Below, piece by piece: positions 10,246 through 22,463 of a DNA stretch of 64,000 nucleotides (position 1 is the stretch's first letter; every line of letters begins with the position of its first letter). The DNA is from Isoetes taiwanensis (lineage: Eukaryota > Streptophyta > Lycopodiopsida > Isoetales > Isoetaceae), in NCBI GenBank assembly GCA_021234155.1, contig JAJEKV010000004.1, positions 7,632,109-7,696,108 of the forward strand, written 5' to 3'. The translations under genes and the position numbers were made by a program. The notes under the pieces were generated by a model, which was given only the letters and a program-made list of their open reading frames with translations, did no database searches and was not told the origin of the DNA.

Positions 10246-11888
10246 AGGAGTACGATTTTGAGATTATGTATAAGCCTGGGAAACACAATGTGGTTGCGGA
10301 TGCATTGTCACGCCATCCCCTGGTAACCCGAACCCATTGTAACGCGATTTCCACACTCACCAGTGAGTTCGGAAAACAGATAGAGCAGACATTGGTCACG
10401 GATCCAGAGTTTCGTGATGTGTGGGATAGTTTGGCTAAGGAGGCACGCACAGATAAAGAACGTGAAACTTTCCGTTCGTTTAAGAAAGAGGGCAATTTGT
10501 TATATCACAAAGATAAGTTGTGTGTACCTGAGACTTCAGGAGTGCGTAAACTTATTCTCCATGATACACACAATAGCCCTATAGCCGGACATGCAGGTTT
10601 CATGAAGACCTACTTTAAGATCCGCTCCAGTTATTTTTGGCCTTCTATGAAGAAGGACATTGCCAGGTATATTAATCAGTGTCAAGTGTGTCAGCAAACC
10701 AAGGCTGAGGAACTAAGGATTCCAGGAGAGTTGCAACCTCTGGATGTGCCCAACGCTAAATGGGAAGTAATAACCATGGATTTCATTGTGGGCCTTCCAC
10801 GTACTCTCCGTGGATATGATGCATTGATGGTAGTGGTCGACAAATTGTCGAAAATGGCTCATTTCTTGCCATGCCATACCACGGATACAGCCTTCGATAC
10901 CGCTTTGCTGTTTACAAAGGAGATCTTCAGATTGCATGGAATGCCACGAATTATCGTATCCGACAGGGATCCCAAATTCGTAAGTGCGTTCTGGAAAGAT
11001 TTCTTTGCCACCATCCAAACCAAGCTTGCTATGAGTACGGCATATCATCCACAGACGGATGGTCAGACAGAGTGTACCAATCGCATTATAGAGGATATGC
11101 TACGAAGTTATGTGTGGAGTAAGCAATCACAATGGACTGACTATATTTATTTGGTCGAATTTGCCTATAATAGCATGAAACAGGAGTCTTCTAGAATGTC
11201 TCCCTTTATGATAAATTATGGTTATCAATGCCTTACTCCCGACACATGGCATAATCCCATCTCTAAGGTGGAGGTTTCTCAACAACTCCTCTTGGAAATG
11301 CAAGCTTTAGTTGAAGAAGTCCGTGGATACTCATTGGCTGCACGCAGTCATCAGAAGAGTGTCGCGGATAAGCACAGAACCCCACGAGTCTTCCAGGTGG
11401 GCGAATCAATTTGGCTCAAGATTAAGGTTAAACAAGCCAAGCTTAAGATTGGCAACTGCAAGAAGCTGGCACCCAGATGGGCTGGGCCGTTCAAGATCAT
11501 TGAACGTGTTGGAGAACAGGCATATCGTTTGGATTTGCCACCCCGCTTGAAGATCCACAAAGTTTTTCACGTGAGTCTTCTGAAACAACACACCCCAGAT
11601 CCAGAGGAGATCTTGGATACACCCACCCTCCTTGAAATGACAGAAGAGCATCTAGATATAGTGCCTGAAGCTCTTCTTGATCGAGCCTATAAGCAGACCA
11701 GAAGGACTCAAATGTTGCAATACTTGGTTAAGTGGAAACACTTGCCAGTTGAGGATGCTACGTGGGTGATGAAGATAGACCTTGAGAAGCACTATCCGGA
11801 CTTCATGCGGGAATCTCAGAGCCGCACCATCAATGATGCTATCAACCCCGCACCCGGCGGTAAGCTTCAAGGCTTGATTCGCCGATAA
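10125..11888 (+). CDS. Element A pol: RNase H end, integrase and chromodomain
   Basis: An uninterrupted frame finishes RNase H ([31 protein letters not shown]) and continues into integrase. The HHCC zinc domain is visible ([17 protein letters not shown], then CQVCQQTK). The catalytic core has Asp in [10 protein letters not shown], Asp in [10 protein letters not shown] and Glu in [11 protein letters not shown]. After the C-terminal FHVSLLKQH motif comes a chromodomain ([35 protein letters not shown], ending EKHYPDF). Chromodomains of this class bind methylated H3 tails or heterochromatin and steer integration. TAA is at 11886. Confidence 0.93.
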   Translation: MWRHYLLGRRFQLDTDHQSLRYLSTQPNLNLRQRRWMEFIEEYDFEIMYKPGKHNVVADALSRHPLVTRTHCNAISTLTSEFGKQIEQTLVTDPEFRDVWDSLAKEARTDKERETFRSFKKEGNLLYHKDKLCVPETSGVRKLILHDTHNSPIAGHAGFMKTYFKIRSSYFWPSMKKDIARYINQCQVCQQTKAEELRIPGELQPLDVPNAKWEVITMDFIVGLPRTLRGYDALMVVVDKLSKMAHFLPCHTTDTAFDTALLFTKEIFRLHGMPRIIVSDRDPKFVSAFWKDFFATIQTKLAMSTAYHPQTDGQTECTNRIIEDMLRSYVWSKQSQWTDYIYLVEFAYNSMKQESSRMSPFMINYGYQCLTPDTWHNPISKVEVSQQLLLEMQALVEEVRGYSLAARSHQKSVADKHRTPRVFQVGESIWLKIKVKQAKLKIGNCKKLAPRWAGPFKIIERVGEQAYRLDLPPRLKIHKVFHVSLLKQHTPDPEEILDTPTLLEMTEEHLDIVPEALLDRAYKQTRRTQMLQYLVKWKHLPVEDATWVMKIDLEKHYPDFMRESQSRTINDAINPAPGGKLQGLIRR

Positions 11889-12511
11889 TCATGCAGTACA
11901 GGGGTAGATGCATCGTGGTTAAAAATAGTCACCGATGATGAGATCACCTTCGTGTTCTCTAGGACGTGGTGTAGTGTCAATGTTGGCATGACCGCGAAGT
12001 GCTTGGAAAGCATGTAGTTCATAGGTCGCGTTCATCTCGGCTATAATGGAAACTTGGCCATTCCTTACGCCGCCATGAATTGCGAACCATAGGCATGATA
12101 GATTCCCTTGTAGATAGGTTTTTCTTTTTGTTTCTTATAGGGGGTGGTCCCTTCAACCACAACTTACTTATATTATCTATATATACTGATGTATTGATAT
12201 GTGCAGGCCAGTGAGCACTACGTGACCTGCACATGTATAGAGGGTTGCTGATGGCCCGACTTCTCCAGTTTTATCTTGTCTACATGTGTTACCTTTTTGT
12301 CACTGTGATGTTTGATATCGGACTTCGGTCCTTAAACCTTTTTATGATAAGTATGTGAAATGCACCTTGGTGCTTAAACTCTTATATGTTTTAAACTTTA
12401 ATGTTATTACCTTCGGAAATAAGGAATTACCTTCCTTCTTGTATGTATAATTTCTTATATCTGTAACTAACCTTAATGCTGAGGACAACATTATTTCTAA
12501 GGAGGGGAGAA
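11889..12511 (+). other. Element A 3' UTR and polypurine tract
   Basis: This is untranslated sequence with no open frame of note. It ends in aaggaggggagaa (about 12499-12511), a polypurine tract that primes plus-strand synthesis directly before the LTR. The block around 12020-12110 and the stretch aatgctgaggacaacattat (12474-12493) recur in inverse orientation near 54520-54960, which shows that they belong to the element family. Confidence 0.7.
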
Positions 12512-13940
12512 TGTGACGTTCCAAGTATTTATACAGTATACGTATAAATATATTGACACGTCACGCAGTAAGGATACGCCACCATGGGGTATTTTAACCT
12601 AGGGGGTTGACCTAAAAGAGATTAATTTAGCTATGCTAAATTAATTATTAAAGGATAATTACCTATAATTAAGGAAATAATATCTAATTGACTAATTAGG
12701 ATAATAATAGATTAGTTAGGAAGGTGCCACTTGGCCAAACTCGATTGGCCAGCAGGGAAATGCTAACTTGGGACATCAAATTGGGTCTCTATCCCATTTG
12801 ACCCCAAAATCGAGCCAGGAGGAGGAGCAGCTGAGCGCCCAAGTTGCTGAAGCTGTTGCTGAACCCCCAAGTTGCTGAAGTTGTTGCTGAACACCCAAGT
12901 TGCTGAAAGATGGAGGTGCCCCATGATAACGGTTCTAGCAGAAACTCTGGTTAGTGGGTAGTCTAGCTTGAGTTTCTAGGATAGTGCCTCAGTTAGTCTT
13001 CTCTTGTTATCTTTGTTAGGATTAACCCTTTTTTGATATTTAGGATTATATTTCAATTATGGATTATGCTTTGTTAAGTAAGGATGGATGAATCTATGAA
13101 AGTATCTCTGTCAGCTTCCGTAAAGCAGGGATTAAAGAGGGGTAGAGACCTCTGAGCCCATGTATTGTAGTATGCTCCTAGATAGAGCCCTGTATTATTC
13201 CCATTAGTTGCGGCCTGTGCACAAGAGACCACCGAGCCGTGGATGCTATGGAATTGCTCAGCACCAGAGAAGGGACACAGTGGTGAAGTGGGGGTGGGGT
13301 CTTGCACGAACATAAAAGGCTTCTGGGACTCCTACAGTGGGCTAGGCCTGATAGCCGGGTATGGGTCTGACACTCCCTGGGTGCAGAGGTGTGACCCGTA
13401 TGGGGCATCCTGTACTTTGAAGATAAAGTTAGGGGAGTAGGTCGGGTACGGATGGGGGGGTCGCTGATGCGGCACGTATTCTCTAGCTCACCCATGGAAC
13501 CATTTGTGATCCCCGAAGGTGGCGCTTCCCCCGCACCGCCTCATCGGACAGTCTTCATGAAACCCGGAGTAGGCTCGAAGAAGGGTGATACCTTGAGTGC
13601 GCGTCCAGGGGAAGGCTATAGTGATGCCATAGCATGATTCGACTCATCCGCAAAAGTGTACGTGAGGGGCGGATGGAGTGGACAACCCTAGCCGATGTTC
13701 TATGCCGCCAACGCCATGCCAAGATTCGGTCTGGCCGACCTCTTGAGACCTAGCCGTCACCGATCCTCTTTGGAGTCCAGGAGGGGGTAGAACCATGGGT
13801 TTGGGGTGTTTTCTCTAGTATTAAATGTATCTTCTCTGTTATTATCGGTTGGATAGGTGTGCCACCCTTCATTGGTGGTATTTATGATATGATTATGTGT
13901 ATGCTAACCTTGTATTCACGCTTCACGACATAGGAGCCCC
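12512..13940 (+). repeat. 3' LTR of element A
   Basis: It starts TGTGACGTTCCA directly after the polypurine tract. A related copy lies in inverse orientation ending at 54501, and a more distant one in element C. Shared blocks include tatgctcctagatagagccc with ttgcggcctgtgcac (13170-13220), gtctgacactccctgggtgc (13365-13385) and ggggcggatggagtggac (13666-13683). The right limit is approximate: I could not find a clean CA end or a target duplication. It has no coding content. Confidence 0.65.
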
Positions 13941-16557
13941 ATCGGCGTGTAATTTAATGACCCTCGCGTGTCCTTCACTCGAGAATCTTTCCATAGATGG
14001 CCCGAAAGTTAGGCGGAGGCCCCCGCTCATGGCGAGATGGTTGCCATGGGAGGGGAAGTCCCCTCAGATGTATATCGCCCGGCGGCGATATGTTCCGGGG
14101 GCGCCACGGCCAGCCTCCATCTATCGCGTGCACGGCCCTCCGGCCTTTTGCGATCCGGCCGCTTCTCCATCACCACCGCCTTCTCAACACATGGGTATGC
14201 GCGGTGCATCTCCCACCGCTAGACATGCGATTAGTGCATCTTTGTTATCCCTAACGCCGACGAGCCGGCTCAAGGCTCACGGCGGTGCTAGGTTCACCGT
14301 GGGACCTGGGCAACCACCCTCACCCTATCGGGCTGGCCTTGCTGATTGGGCTTTGGCCCGGGCTTCTCTCTTTATGGAAGAGGAGGCTTCTTTCTTCTGC
14401 ATAGTCGGAGCCATTTCCATGGAGGCCCTTCAGTTTGTTCCTCCCACGCGAGGTTGTCATGTGTGTGACCAGTAGATGGCGGGGGGCACCTGGGCAGCAG
14501 ACTGGATCTGGGCTTGGGCTTGGGGCTGAGGTGTGTCTCCTTCCAAGTCGGGGTTTGCATGTATGGCCATGGCTAGCACACATCTCGCAAAAGTGCCAAT
14601 TTTAGCATTGAAACAAAGCCAAGCATGCAATATCATACATCGGAAAGATCTCTGAACCATCTTTCCAATGAGCCTAGGCACACAAACTTATGACACCAGA
14701 TGTGTGAGATACAACCCGTCGAAGTGTCTACTGGCTGCCTCAAAAACCCTAGCGCGCAGCCCGAAAAAGTGCCGATTTGAGTACTAAAACAAAGCCAAAC
14801 ATGCAGTATCTTACACCTTGGAAGGGTCTCTGAACTAGCTTTCCAATGAACCCAAGAAAGGAATTGGAATTGTGTTATTGAATTCAATAGCTAACTAATA
14901 CTTGAAGACATGGCATTTGAGTTATTAGTAGAAACTTGTTTCTTCCTTCCATTACAGTTCAAATGAACAAGGACATCCAAGACCAATTAGATGGAAGATG
15001 TTATGTCCTATATCCACTGTCCGTGTCTAGCATATCAGACATGTAACTTAAGCATCTTTCACATATCATTAGCTTAGCTTCTAGACCCCATCTACAACAC
15101 AATTGTAAGGGCAACCCACAGTGCGTTAGCACATTTTTTTTCTTTCAAACCATTGGATATAGAAAGTAATATAACCATTGAATCATCAATACAGACAATA
15201 CCTAAAAATATACTGCATGCAAAATACACAGCTTCCATAGCCGCCCGACCAAACTAAAGCATAGAATCCCTCACTGTAACTAAGCAACCCAAGATCCATT
15301 TTTCTAGCAAGCACATAAGGAGATATATCTGCCCACTCAGCGACTACAAGGATGTAGACACTCTTTTTTGCGGACCCAAGCAGCTTCGGCAAGATGCAGC
15401 GGACCCAAACATATTTGTATATGCATAAAAAGTCTAAAACTGTATTGAAAGATCTACCAGATTGTGGCACCAAAACTTGTAGAGTCAGATGCATACAACC
15501 TTCAACAGGCAGAAGCAAACAACCTCTCCCCTAATCCAACAATTTTTTCTCTCCAAAAGACGATCCTATTCCACTAGTTTGCTTACTGAAGCAAAGAAAG
15601 CAAATTTGTCAACGACGCGTCTTCACTACTTTGCTTCATGCCGAGTATCCCTAGGTCGATGCACCTCCAACTAGAAATCACGTGAACTATCTATTTGCAG
15701 CAAGCAAACAGACCAATTGCATGACAATTTAAAACCCCTAAAAAACTAACCTTTCCCCATCCTTTAAAAACCGTGAAAAAATCCTTTGAGGACCTTAATG
15801 AGGTCACTAGCCCTGCATCTGTTACTAGTGCATAGTTTATTTGAGATTTGATGTTTATACATAAACTAAACGAAGAGTGGAGGTCAAAACAACAAGGATA
15901 GGCATGACATGAGGTCTTTCTTAATAAAAAATTTCATGATGTTTAGTATAGGATTTGTTGGTAATACATACAGCGTACACCACGAATATACGTAGGCCTG
16001 GCTCGAGAGTTCAGTGAGGAGGAAAGGAAGATTTGGACGCGGCAAGGTGAGGCGCAGCAGCACAGGAAATGAAGCTGGTGCATTGCCAACAGACGTCTTT
16101 GTATGCCACTGTCAAGCTCTTCAGAGGTAGGGTTTTTTAATTCTTAGGTGGGTTATTTTAATTTCCCAGGTTGAGAGGGATGGGTTTAAGCAGAGATCGG
16201 GTTATCTCTCCCCGCAGAGCGTAGAAACGCTATCTGTGGCTGCTCAGCATCATCACTCTGTTTCGAGGTTTATCCGCGTAATATAATATAAAAAACCTTT
16301 GGCGTTGGTGTCTAGTTAGTGCCAATGCTCTTATCCGGCCATTGTGTTCCCGAATAGCTACTTGTAACGGTATTGACAGAAAGGCCTTGATAAATCCAGG
16401 GGTGTTTAGATGCTAATGTCTGCCTAACAATCACATTTGGTTTGCCATTTGTGGTCATCCTGGTATCTATTTTCCTGAATTACACCTTCATTTTACATGC
16501 CCAAACAGCTTATAAAAGAACCAGGAGGCAATAACGGACGTCTGTATTGTCTTGCAG
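13941..16557. other. Spacer upstream of the CID gene
   Basis: The first 500 bp are GC-rich and may still be LTR or retroelement leader. The rest is AT-rich without exon-like signals apart from the 176-bp duplication at 14587-14855. A probable 5' UTR exon of the following gene lies within about 16010-16130, ending in a donor gaggtaggg at about 16127, with its next exon starting after cttgcag at 16557. Confidence 0.5.
14587..14855. repeat. Tandem duplication, period about 176 bp
   Basis: Segments 14587-14670 and 14763-14855 match along their length (aaaagtgcc.attt.ag, aaacaaagccaa.catgca, tctctgaac.a.ctttccaatga). The period of about 176 bp is nucleosome- or satellite-like, but only two copies are present. 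Confidence 0.7.
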
Positions 16558-19500
16558 AGTAATTTCACCTTTGTCGCTGGCAACTGGAGGCATACTCAGA
16601 AGCCAAGATGAATGGTGCTTTTAGTGGCCAGATTCTGGCTGAAAAGTTGGCAAAGCTTAACAGTTCTCAACAAAGCATTGAAAGTATCCTCATAGGAAAC
16701 TTCGTTTATTTGTTAGTATTGGTTGATGTGGTACTCCTGGCGATGCTGGGTTTGTTGAACGTTGAGTTCCCTTGTTTATGGATGCATTTCTTAACAGAAG
16801 CTAGCCTTGTCGCACTGGTGTATCTTTCATCGAAAAAGTGCACGTCAAGTAGTAGAGATTTGGCAAAAAGAATTCTTGTCATCACCAAAAGAACAACGTG
16901 TACCTTTCCTCTATCTCGCCAATGACATTTTGCAGAACAGCCGAAGGAAGGGTGCAGAGTTTGTCAATGAGTTTTGGAAAGTGCTTCCTGCTTCCCTAAG
17001 GGATGTTTTTAGCAATGGAGATGACAGTGGGCGCACCACTGTTCTTCGGCTGGTGAGAATTATTATCTCATAACGTGTTGTCGATTGCTGCAAATTCTAT
17101 CTGGTAGATGTTAGCTATTCTCTTTTGCACAAGTATTGAAATTAAGTACACGGAGCAGTTATTTACACAATGGAGACGAGTGTATTCATTTCGTGAATCT
17201 TTTCTAGTATTTATCTACTTTTCTAGGAGTTTTTTCGAAAAATAATATTATTAATTTTCATCTGTTAAAAAGCAAGCTATTTCCATGGTTATACTATATT
17301 GGAGAGCGTGTACTGGTCAAATGAAAAGGAAAGTTAGCTATATAATAAGGAAGAAAAGAAAATGGAAGTGCCACTGATGTTATAAGGTTATTATTGACAT
17401 CATGAAAGACAAGTATGCCTACACGATTCACTTAAGAGTACCATGTTGTATAGTGGTAGTTTTTGTTGGTTAAATAAGTGGATTAGGGTGATCTGGATAT
17501 GACATCTATCAAGGACTGGCTGATTCAAGCATGTTTCCACTCCGTAATTGCATGGGGTCTTATCTGAACTATAGGTATAGTGTTGGGGATGGAGTGTATG
17601 TTCTAACAGTGTGTTTCTTAGTGGGTTAGGTGTTATGTCATTTGCTCTGACTGAAAGCCTCACCGGTCATTGAGGGTCTTTTTGATGATTCGGAAAGCTT
17701 GTTGCTTGCATAGAAGGAATGTAAGACTTCTTTAGGTTACATGATCATATTCAATCATTGCTGGAAAAAGCACTATATAATTTTGTGTGGTTCAACGCGG
17801 AGAGCTTGTAATTGAATTAGAAAGAAGCATGTGTTGTTTAGGGATGAATTGTCGTGAGGATGGGAAAGGAGCTATATTGTTGGTTGCCTTATATCAGGGG
17901 GCTGAAAGATGAAATCCAACAGTATTTTCCATTCTGGCTTGCTGTCTGGTTTTATTGTAGGAATGTTAGGGATGAAAGCTATAGGGTATAAAGGATGCAA
18001 ACACCTAGAAAATAAGTGAAATATCTGAGATACACCTTTAACTCATCATGTTAAAATCATCAAGTCTGTGATCCCCACTAACTGCATCATTTAGGCATCT
18101 ACATGATGAAAGAAAATAACCAATAGGTATGTTAAGCACATTCTTGCTCTTTCTACATACTCAAAACAATTCCGATTCTTGAAATACTTCTGGGCTCTGG
18201 AGGCAAGAAAAGGTGCATATGTTGTCCAGTAGGTCTGTGATAGTAGTTGTGGGTCTGGAAAAATAACAAACTCTTTTCTTGGAGAATTATCTGCTAGCTT
18301 TCAACCATTCACAAGTACTCTGTTAATAACAAAGGCGACAAAAAACTCCTACCAATGATCCTTTTCAAAAAATGTGGGAGCTTGATATTGACTATGATAA
18401 CCTTTATGATTTGGGTGAAAAGAATGGCTTGTTAACATAAAGGCTGGTTTTTTGAGAGAACTTTTTCCATGCAATGTGCAATTGCAAACAGCAAGTACAC
18501 TTGAAACCCACAGTCAGCAGCTGCAAAATAAAATGCAACGTGCCTCGGAGGGACTTTCAAGCAAAGAGCTGATTGCACACCTTATGAGACTGTGATAGAT
18601 CACAGGCTGATGGTGCTCATGATGGTATTGATATGGTTTCAGAGTTAGATGTCTATTTCTGGGCCTCACTAACTCGATCAGCTGCTTTTGGTAGAACTGG
18701 GGTATTGGATAATCATTGTCCTAATTATCTGAAGTGCAAACCGATAGAAGGCAATGATCCATTATTTAGCGTCAGTCTTGATGGCGGTTGCTTTGCAGTG
18801 AACATGGCAACATTCTTTATTTCATGGGCTTTTAGTTCCACCACACCATTAAATTGAGCCAAAGTATGTGGAAGTAGTTTGTTGATGCTATCTGAGTGTT
18901 GCCATAGGAGATATCCAGAGCAGCTGTTTAAGGCGCTTAATAATTATATGTTACAATGATATCACAGTAAATCTTATATTGCTTTAAAAATTATGAGCTA
19001 TGTAATAAGATATTTTGCTCGCATATATCTGTTTAGGTCTATTTTTAATTGTAAGAATCTTCTATATTGCCACCATTATAGACTGTATTGAAAAAATTAG
19101 AGATCATTGACCCTTCATTATCCGAATACTGAAGTGCTGATATGCTCATTTATGTACATCAATCCTCTCTATGTCTTGTCTGCAAGGTGGATTTGTTAAA
19201 CCCCTGCATTGAAACTGTTTCTATCAGTTTAGTCATTTTAACAGGCATCACCCCGTGTTATCATATAGCTGCTAGGAAGAGTAGCTATCTTAGTTTTCAA
19301 CATTTTGCTCTTATTTCTATTCATATTCTTGAAGTACATGTCTGGCATTGCACTCGTCCCTATTGTGTATAAATCATTTGTATTAATTGCTCTGATGGTC
19401 TCCTGTGGTTTTAACAAAATATTCCTTTCCTTTTTTAATCCGTATCAGCGCAAGAACATTTGTTCATTTAAATTCATCTAATAGAAAATATTCGAAGTTA

Positions 19501-22463
19501 TGCCATATGTTTTCACTCAGGTCGGAAGACCTGGTGCATACATAGTTAACGTCCATAGATAACATGCCCTGATCGGAACACATGCACCTGAGTACCTCCA
19601 AATAGTGTATCAGGGTTTTGTCTGATGAGGTAAAAGGAGAGCTAACAGTCGCTTAATATTTGATATTAAAATTTCTGAACAAAGCTGAGCAATTCTTTTG
19701 TTCCATTGCTTATATATGAGGAACTGCACCGCTTGTGTGTGCATGTTTGTGAGCCTATGAGGTGAGAGATACGCGTGTGTTTGTGGGGTGAATGTTGCTT
19801 GTGTGCACATAAATGGCTGCCTATGGATCTCCACGTTGTGTGTTAATTGTTGGAAAACCTCCCAGGTAGATATTTGGGAGGAGAGAAAAGTTTTTGGCTC
19901 ACATGCGCAGAGTCTTCGTGAAGAGCTTCTAGGGAAGGATACAACTGGTCATCAATCTGTCAAAAACGTCAGTATATTCAACCTTTTTCAACCTTACAGT
20001 CTCACTTAATTTTAAGAATATGTATAATTTGTACTGTAGAAAAAGGAAGGTGCAATTTTGGAGAAGGCTGCGGCGACCTATAAATCAGCACATGAGACAC
20101 TCATTGAGGAGGAAAGTGCGATTGAAAAATGCAATGCTGCCATCAATCGTATACAGGCATTAGAGACTGAAATGGGAAACCATACAGATACTGGTATGTA
20201 CCTAAGTTTTTGTATGCTTTTCCTGATTCATTTTCCTAATCTTTGTCTTAAGCTAAAAATAATTGAAACATCTGAGCTTTCCTCACCATTGGAAATCTAC
20301 CGTTTTCCTCACCATTGACAGTACCGCAATGGAAAAGTGCTGCATGCAGAATAACACTTGGATGATCTGTCTTAAATACATAGCAGATTACTTACCTCAG
20401 GAGGGTGGCATGTAACGCTTCAATCTAAGTTTCCATGCAATTTATTTTGATGGTAAATATAATTCAAATGCAGCTGATACAAAGTCAACCTTCCTCTCAT
20501 TGCCCAGGGCTCATTGACTGTTTGTACCCTGGGATGGTCTTAGAAGCATTCTAAGGACTACAAGCATTCGATCTCTTTGCTGTCTTGAATTTGTTTTATT
20601 ATTCTTATTGGCAAAATTAGAGATGTCCGTTGCTTACATAGCCATTTTAACTGGTGATAAATTTGCTCCATTGTTATGTTGAACGCATTAGAATGGATTT
20701 CTGGTGTTGCAACTTGGACCATCAAGGAGGGTATGAGCATCAAACAGCAAGTTAATAATATTTTCCCTGTAACAATTCTGAACTACAATACTAACATATG
20801 AGGCAAATGAAAGATCTGGGAGTTATTTCCAGCTTACTATGCCTCATAAATAAGATGTGATTCATAAGGTGCCATTTGCACGACTCTTTTATGCACCTTC
20901 ATCAGAATGTTTTATTCCACCTTTCTTTGATATCATAAAGGTGTGTTTGTAGTTGCAAACTTGAAGTTTTCTTTTGTTATTAGGGCAAGCAAATGAAACA
21001 ATGATAGTGGAGGAATTGCAGCAGCAGCATGGGATCCTTTCTCATTGTATTGAACAACTTGAATCAACTGAAATGGCACGCTCTAGTCTCGCCTCACAGC
21101 TAAGGGAAGCTCTCCAGGAGCAGGTAACGAGGCAAAGAAAATAATCTATATGTGTAGCCATCCTTTTGGGCTCAACATGCTTTATTTTACAGGAAAGCAA
21201 GTTAGAGAGGACACGAATGCAGCTTCAGGTATTGAATCTTGTCTTAGCATGATTTAAACTGCGTTATCAATAGCCGGTTTTCTGCTTCAACCAAGCTAAG
21301 ATTTTTGCAAATGAGCTTCTTTAACCTGCAAGAAATCCCCATCGCTAAGGCCTTATCTATATTTTGCACAGAGTGCAATGCGAAGATTTAGCATTTAGAG
21401 AGGGAATGGAGAGGAACGAGGAGTTATGTTTTCGTCAAACTTTAAGTGGTTTTGCAGAAAACAAGGTTACTGCCAGGCATGTGCATAGCTTCTGCAAGTT
21501 TCTATGTATCAGTCACTTGTATGCAGCACAAACCATAAGAACAGACAAGACTTTGAATTGCATGTTTAAGGGGGCACTTGTCTAAAATGTATTATTTAGT
21601 TTTTTTTTCTTGTCTGACCATAAGTTTCCAGTTTAAGTTTTCATATGTCCCATATTACTGAAAGCATGGCATCTAAAGTGACTTATTTAAGCTTGCAGGT
21701 AGCCCAAGCACACGCAGAGCAAGCTTTGAGTTTGCAGCGCCGGTTACTCAATGGCAGTCCACAACTTCTGCAGCATATTCCTGTGGTGACAGAAAGGCCA
21801 ACTTCTAATGGCTTAAGGGGAACCATGATCAACCACATCGAGAATATGCCAATGACTGAGACAAATGGATCACATCTTGTGTCAATTGTTGGTCCATTGC
21901 TGGCATCCCAAGCCATGTCAGAAGGTTTTGCAGTTGATGAGACAAAGCGATTTGATGCGGCAACAGCAGCAGCTGCAGAAGTTGCAGCTAAGCTTGCTGC
22001 CTCAACATCTTCAGCTGCCATGCTCACTTCTGTTCTCTCATCATTAACTGCTGATGATGTTGCATCATTTGCTGTTCATGGACAGACTAGTCATCTCGAA
22101 CCTCATGAAAAACGCCCACGATTAGGGAGCCCAACAAATATGCTTCCAAACAATGAAGTCTTGTCGTTTACTAATCAACATCAAAATACTCAATCAGAGC
22201 ATCAGAATTCCTCCATACAAGGTCATGTTCAGCCAGCATCACATCATTCTCCTGTCGGTTGTTACATGGGTCCTACGATGCTGGGAGTTACCTACAACTA
22301 TCAAGGTCAAAGCCACCAAATGTTAGGCTTCCAGCAGGTTTCAACATCTGCTTCCGTACAACCTTTGCCACCGGGCTGTACTACTGGAACATATCAGCAA
22401 GGAATGGGGTTCTACAATCAGCAACCAATGCCTTCTTCATCTGCTCCAATTCCACGCCACTGA
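16558..22463 (+). CDS. CID-domain RNA polymerase II CTD-binding protein (RPRD1/Rtt103-like)
   Basis: Coding exons by GT-AG junctions: 16608-16683, 16805-17052, 19866-19967, 20040-20193, 20984-21123, 21193-21228 and 21699-22463 (TGA). All phases agree and give 506 residues. The start at 16608 sits in a 5' UTR exon beginning at 16558. Residues 1 to about 135 form the CTD-interacting domain (ILAEKLAKLNSSQQSIE, LSHWCIFHRKSARQVVEIW, FLYLANDILQNSRRKGAEF, VDIWEERKVFGS). A predicted coiled coil follows (about 160-260: AAATYKSAHETLIEEESAIE; EELQQQHGILSHCIEQLEST), then an Ala/Ser-rich segment and a Gln/Ser/Pro-rich tail. CID proteins bind phosphorylated Ser2/Ser5 CTD repeats and act in transcription elongation, termination and pre-mRNA 3' processing in the nucleus. 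The plant relatives are usually annotated ENTH/VHS family. No break is seen, so it is probably functional. Confidence 0.92.
17053..19865 (+). other. Large intron of the CID gene
   Basis: This 2.8-kb intron has donor gtgaga at 17053 and acceptor cccag at 19865. It is AT-rich and I recognise no transposon or nested gene in it. Confidence 0.75.

Larger units (their letters stand above)
3258..13940 (+). mobile_element. Element A: Ty3/Gypsy chromovirus with accessory ORFs
   Basis: From left to right it shows accessory ORF1 (unknown domain plus histone H3), ORF2, ORF3, gag, protease, reverse transcriptase, RNase H, integrase with a C-terminal chromodomain, a 3' UTR, a polypurine tract at 12501-12511 and an LTR from 12512. 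The pol domain order PR-RT-RH-IN is Ty3/Gypsy and the chromodomain places it among chromoviruses. Stops and frameshifts in ORF1, ORF2, gag, protease and RNase H show that this copy is inactive. No matching 5' LTR is seen to its left, so the 5' end is truncated or unrecognised and the left limit given is simply the first ATG. That ORF1-ORF3 belong to the element is inferred from element C, which repeats the same order. Confidence 0.8.

Noticed and set aside
13897-14475. 192-codon frame on the plus strand
   Set aside because: It is in GC-rich LTR-flanking DNA, Pro/Ala/Arg-rich in several frames on both strands, with no family features. Probably a compositional open frame.
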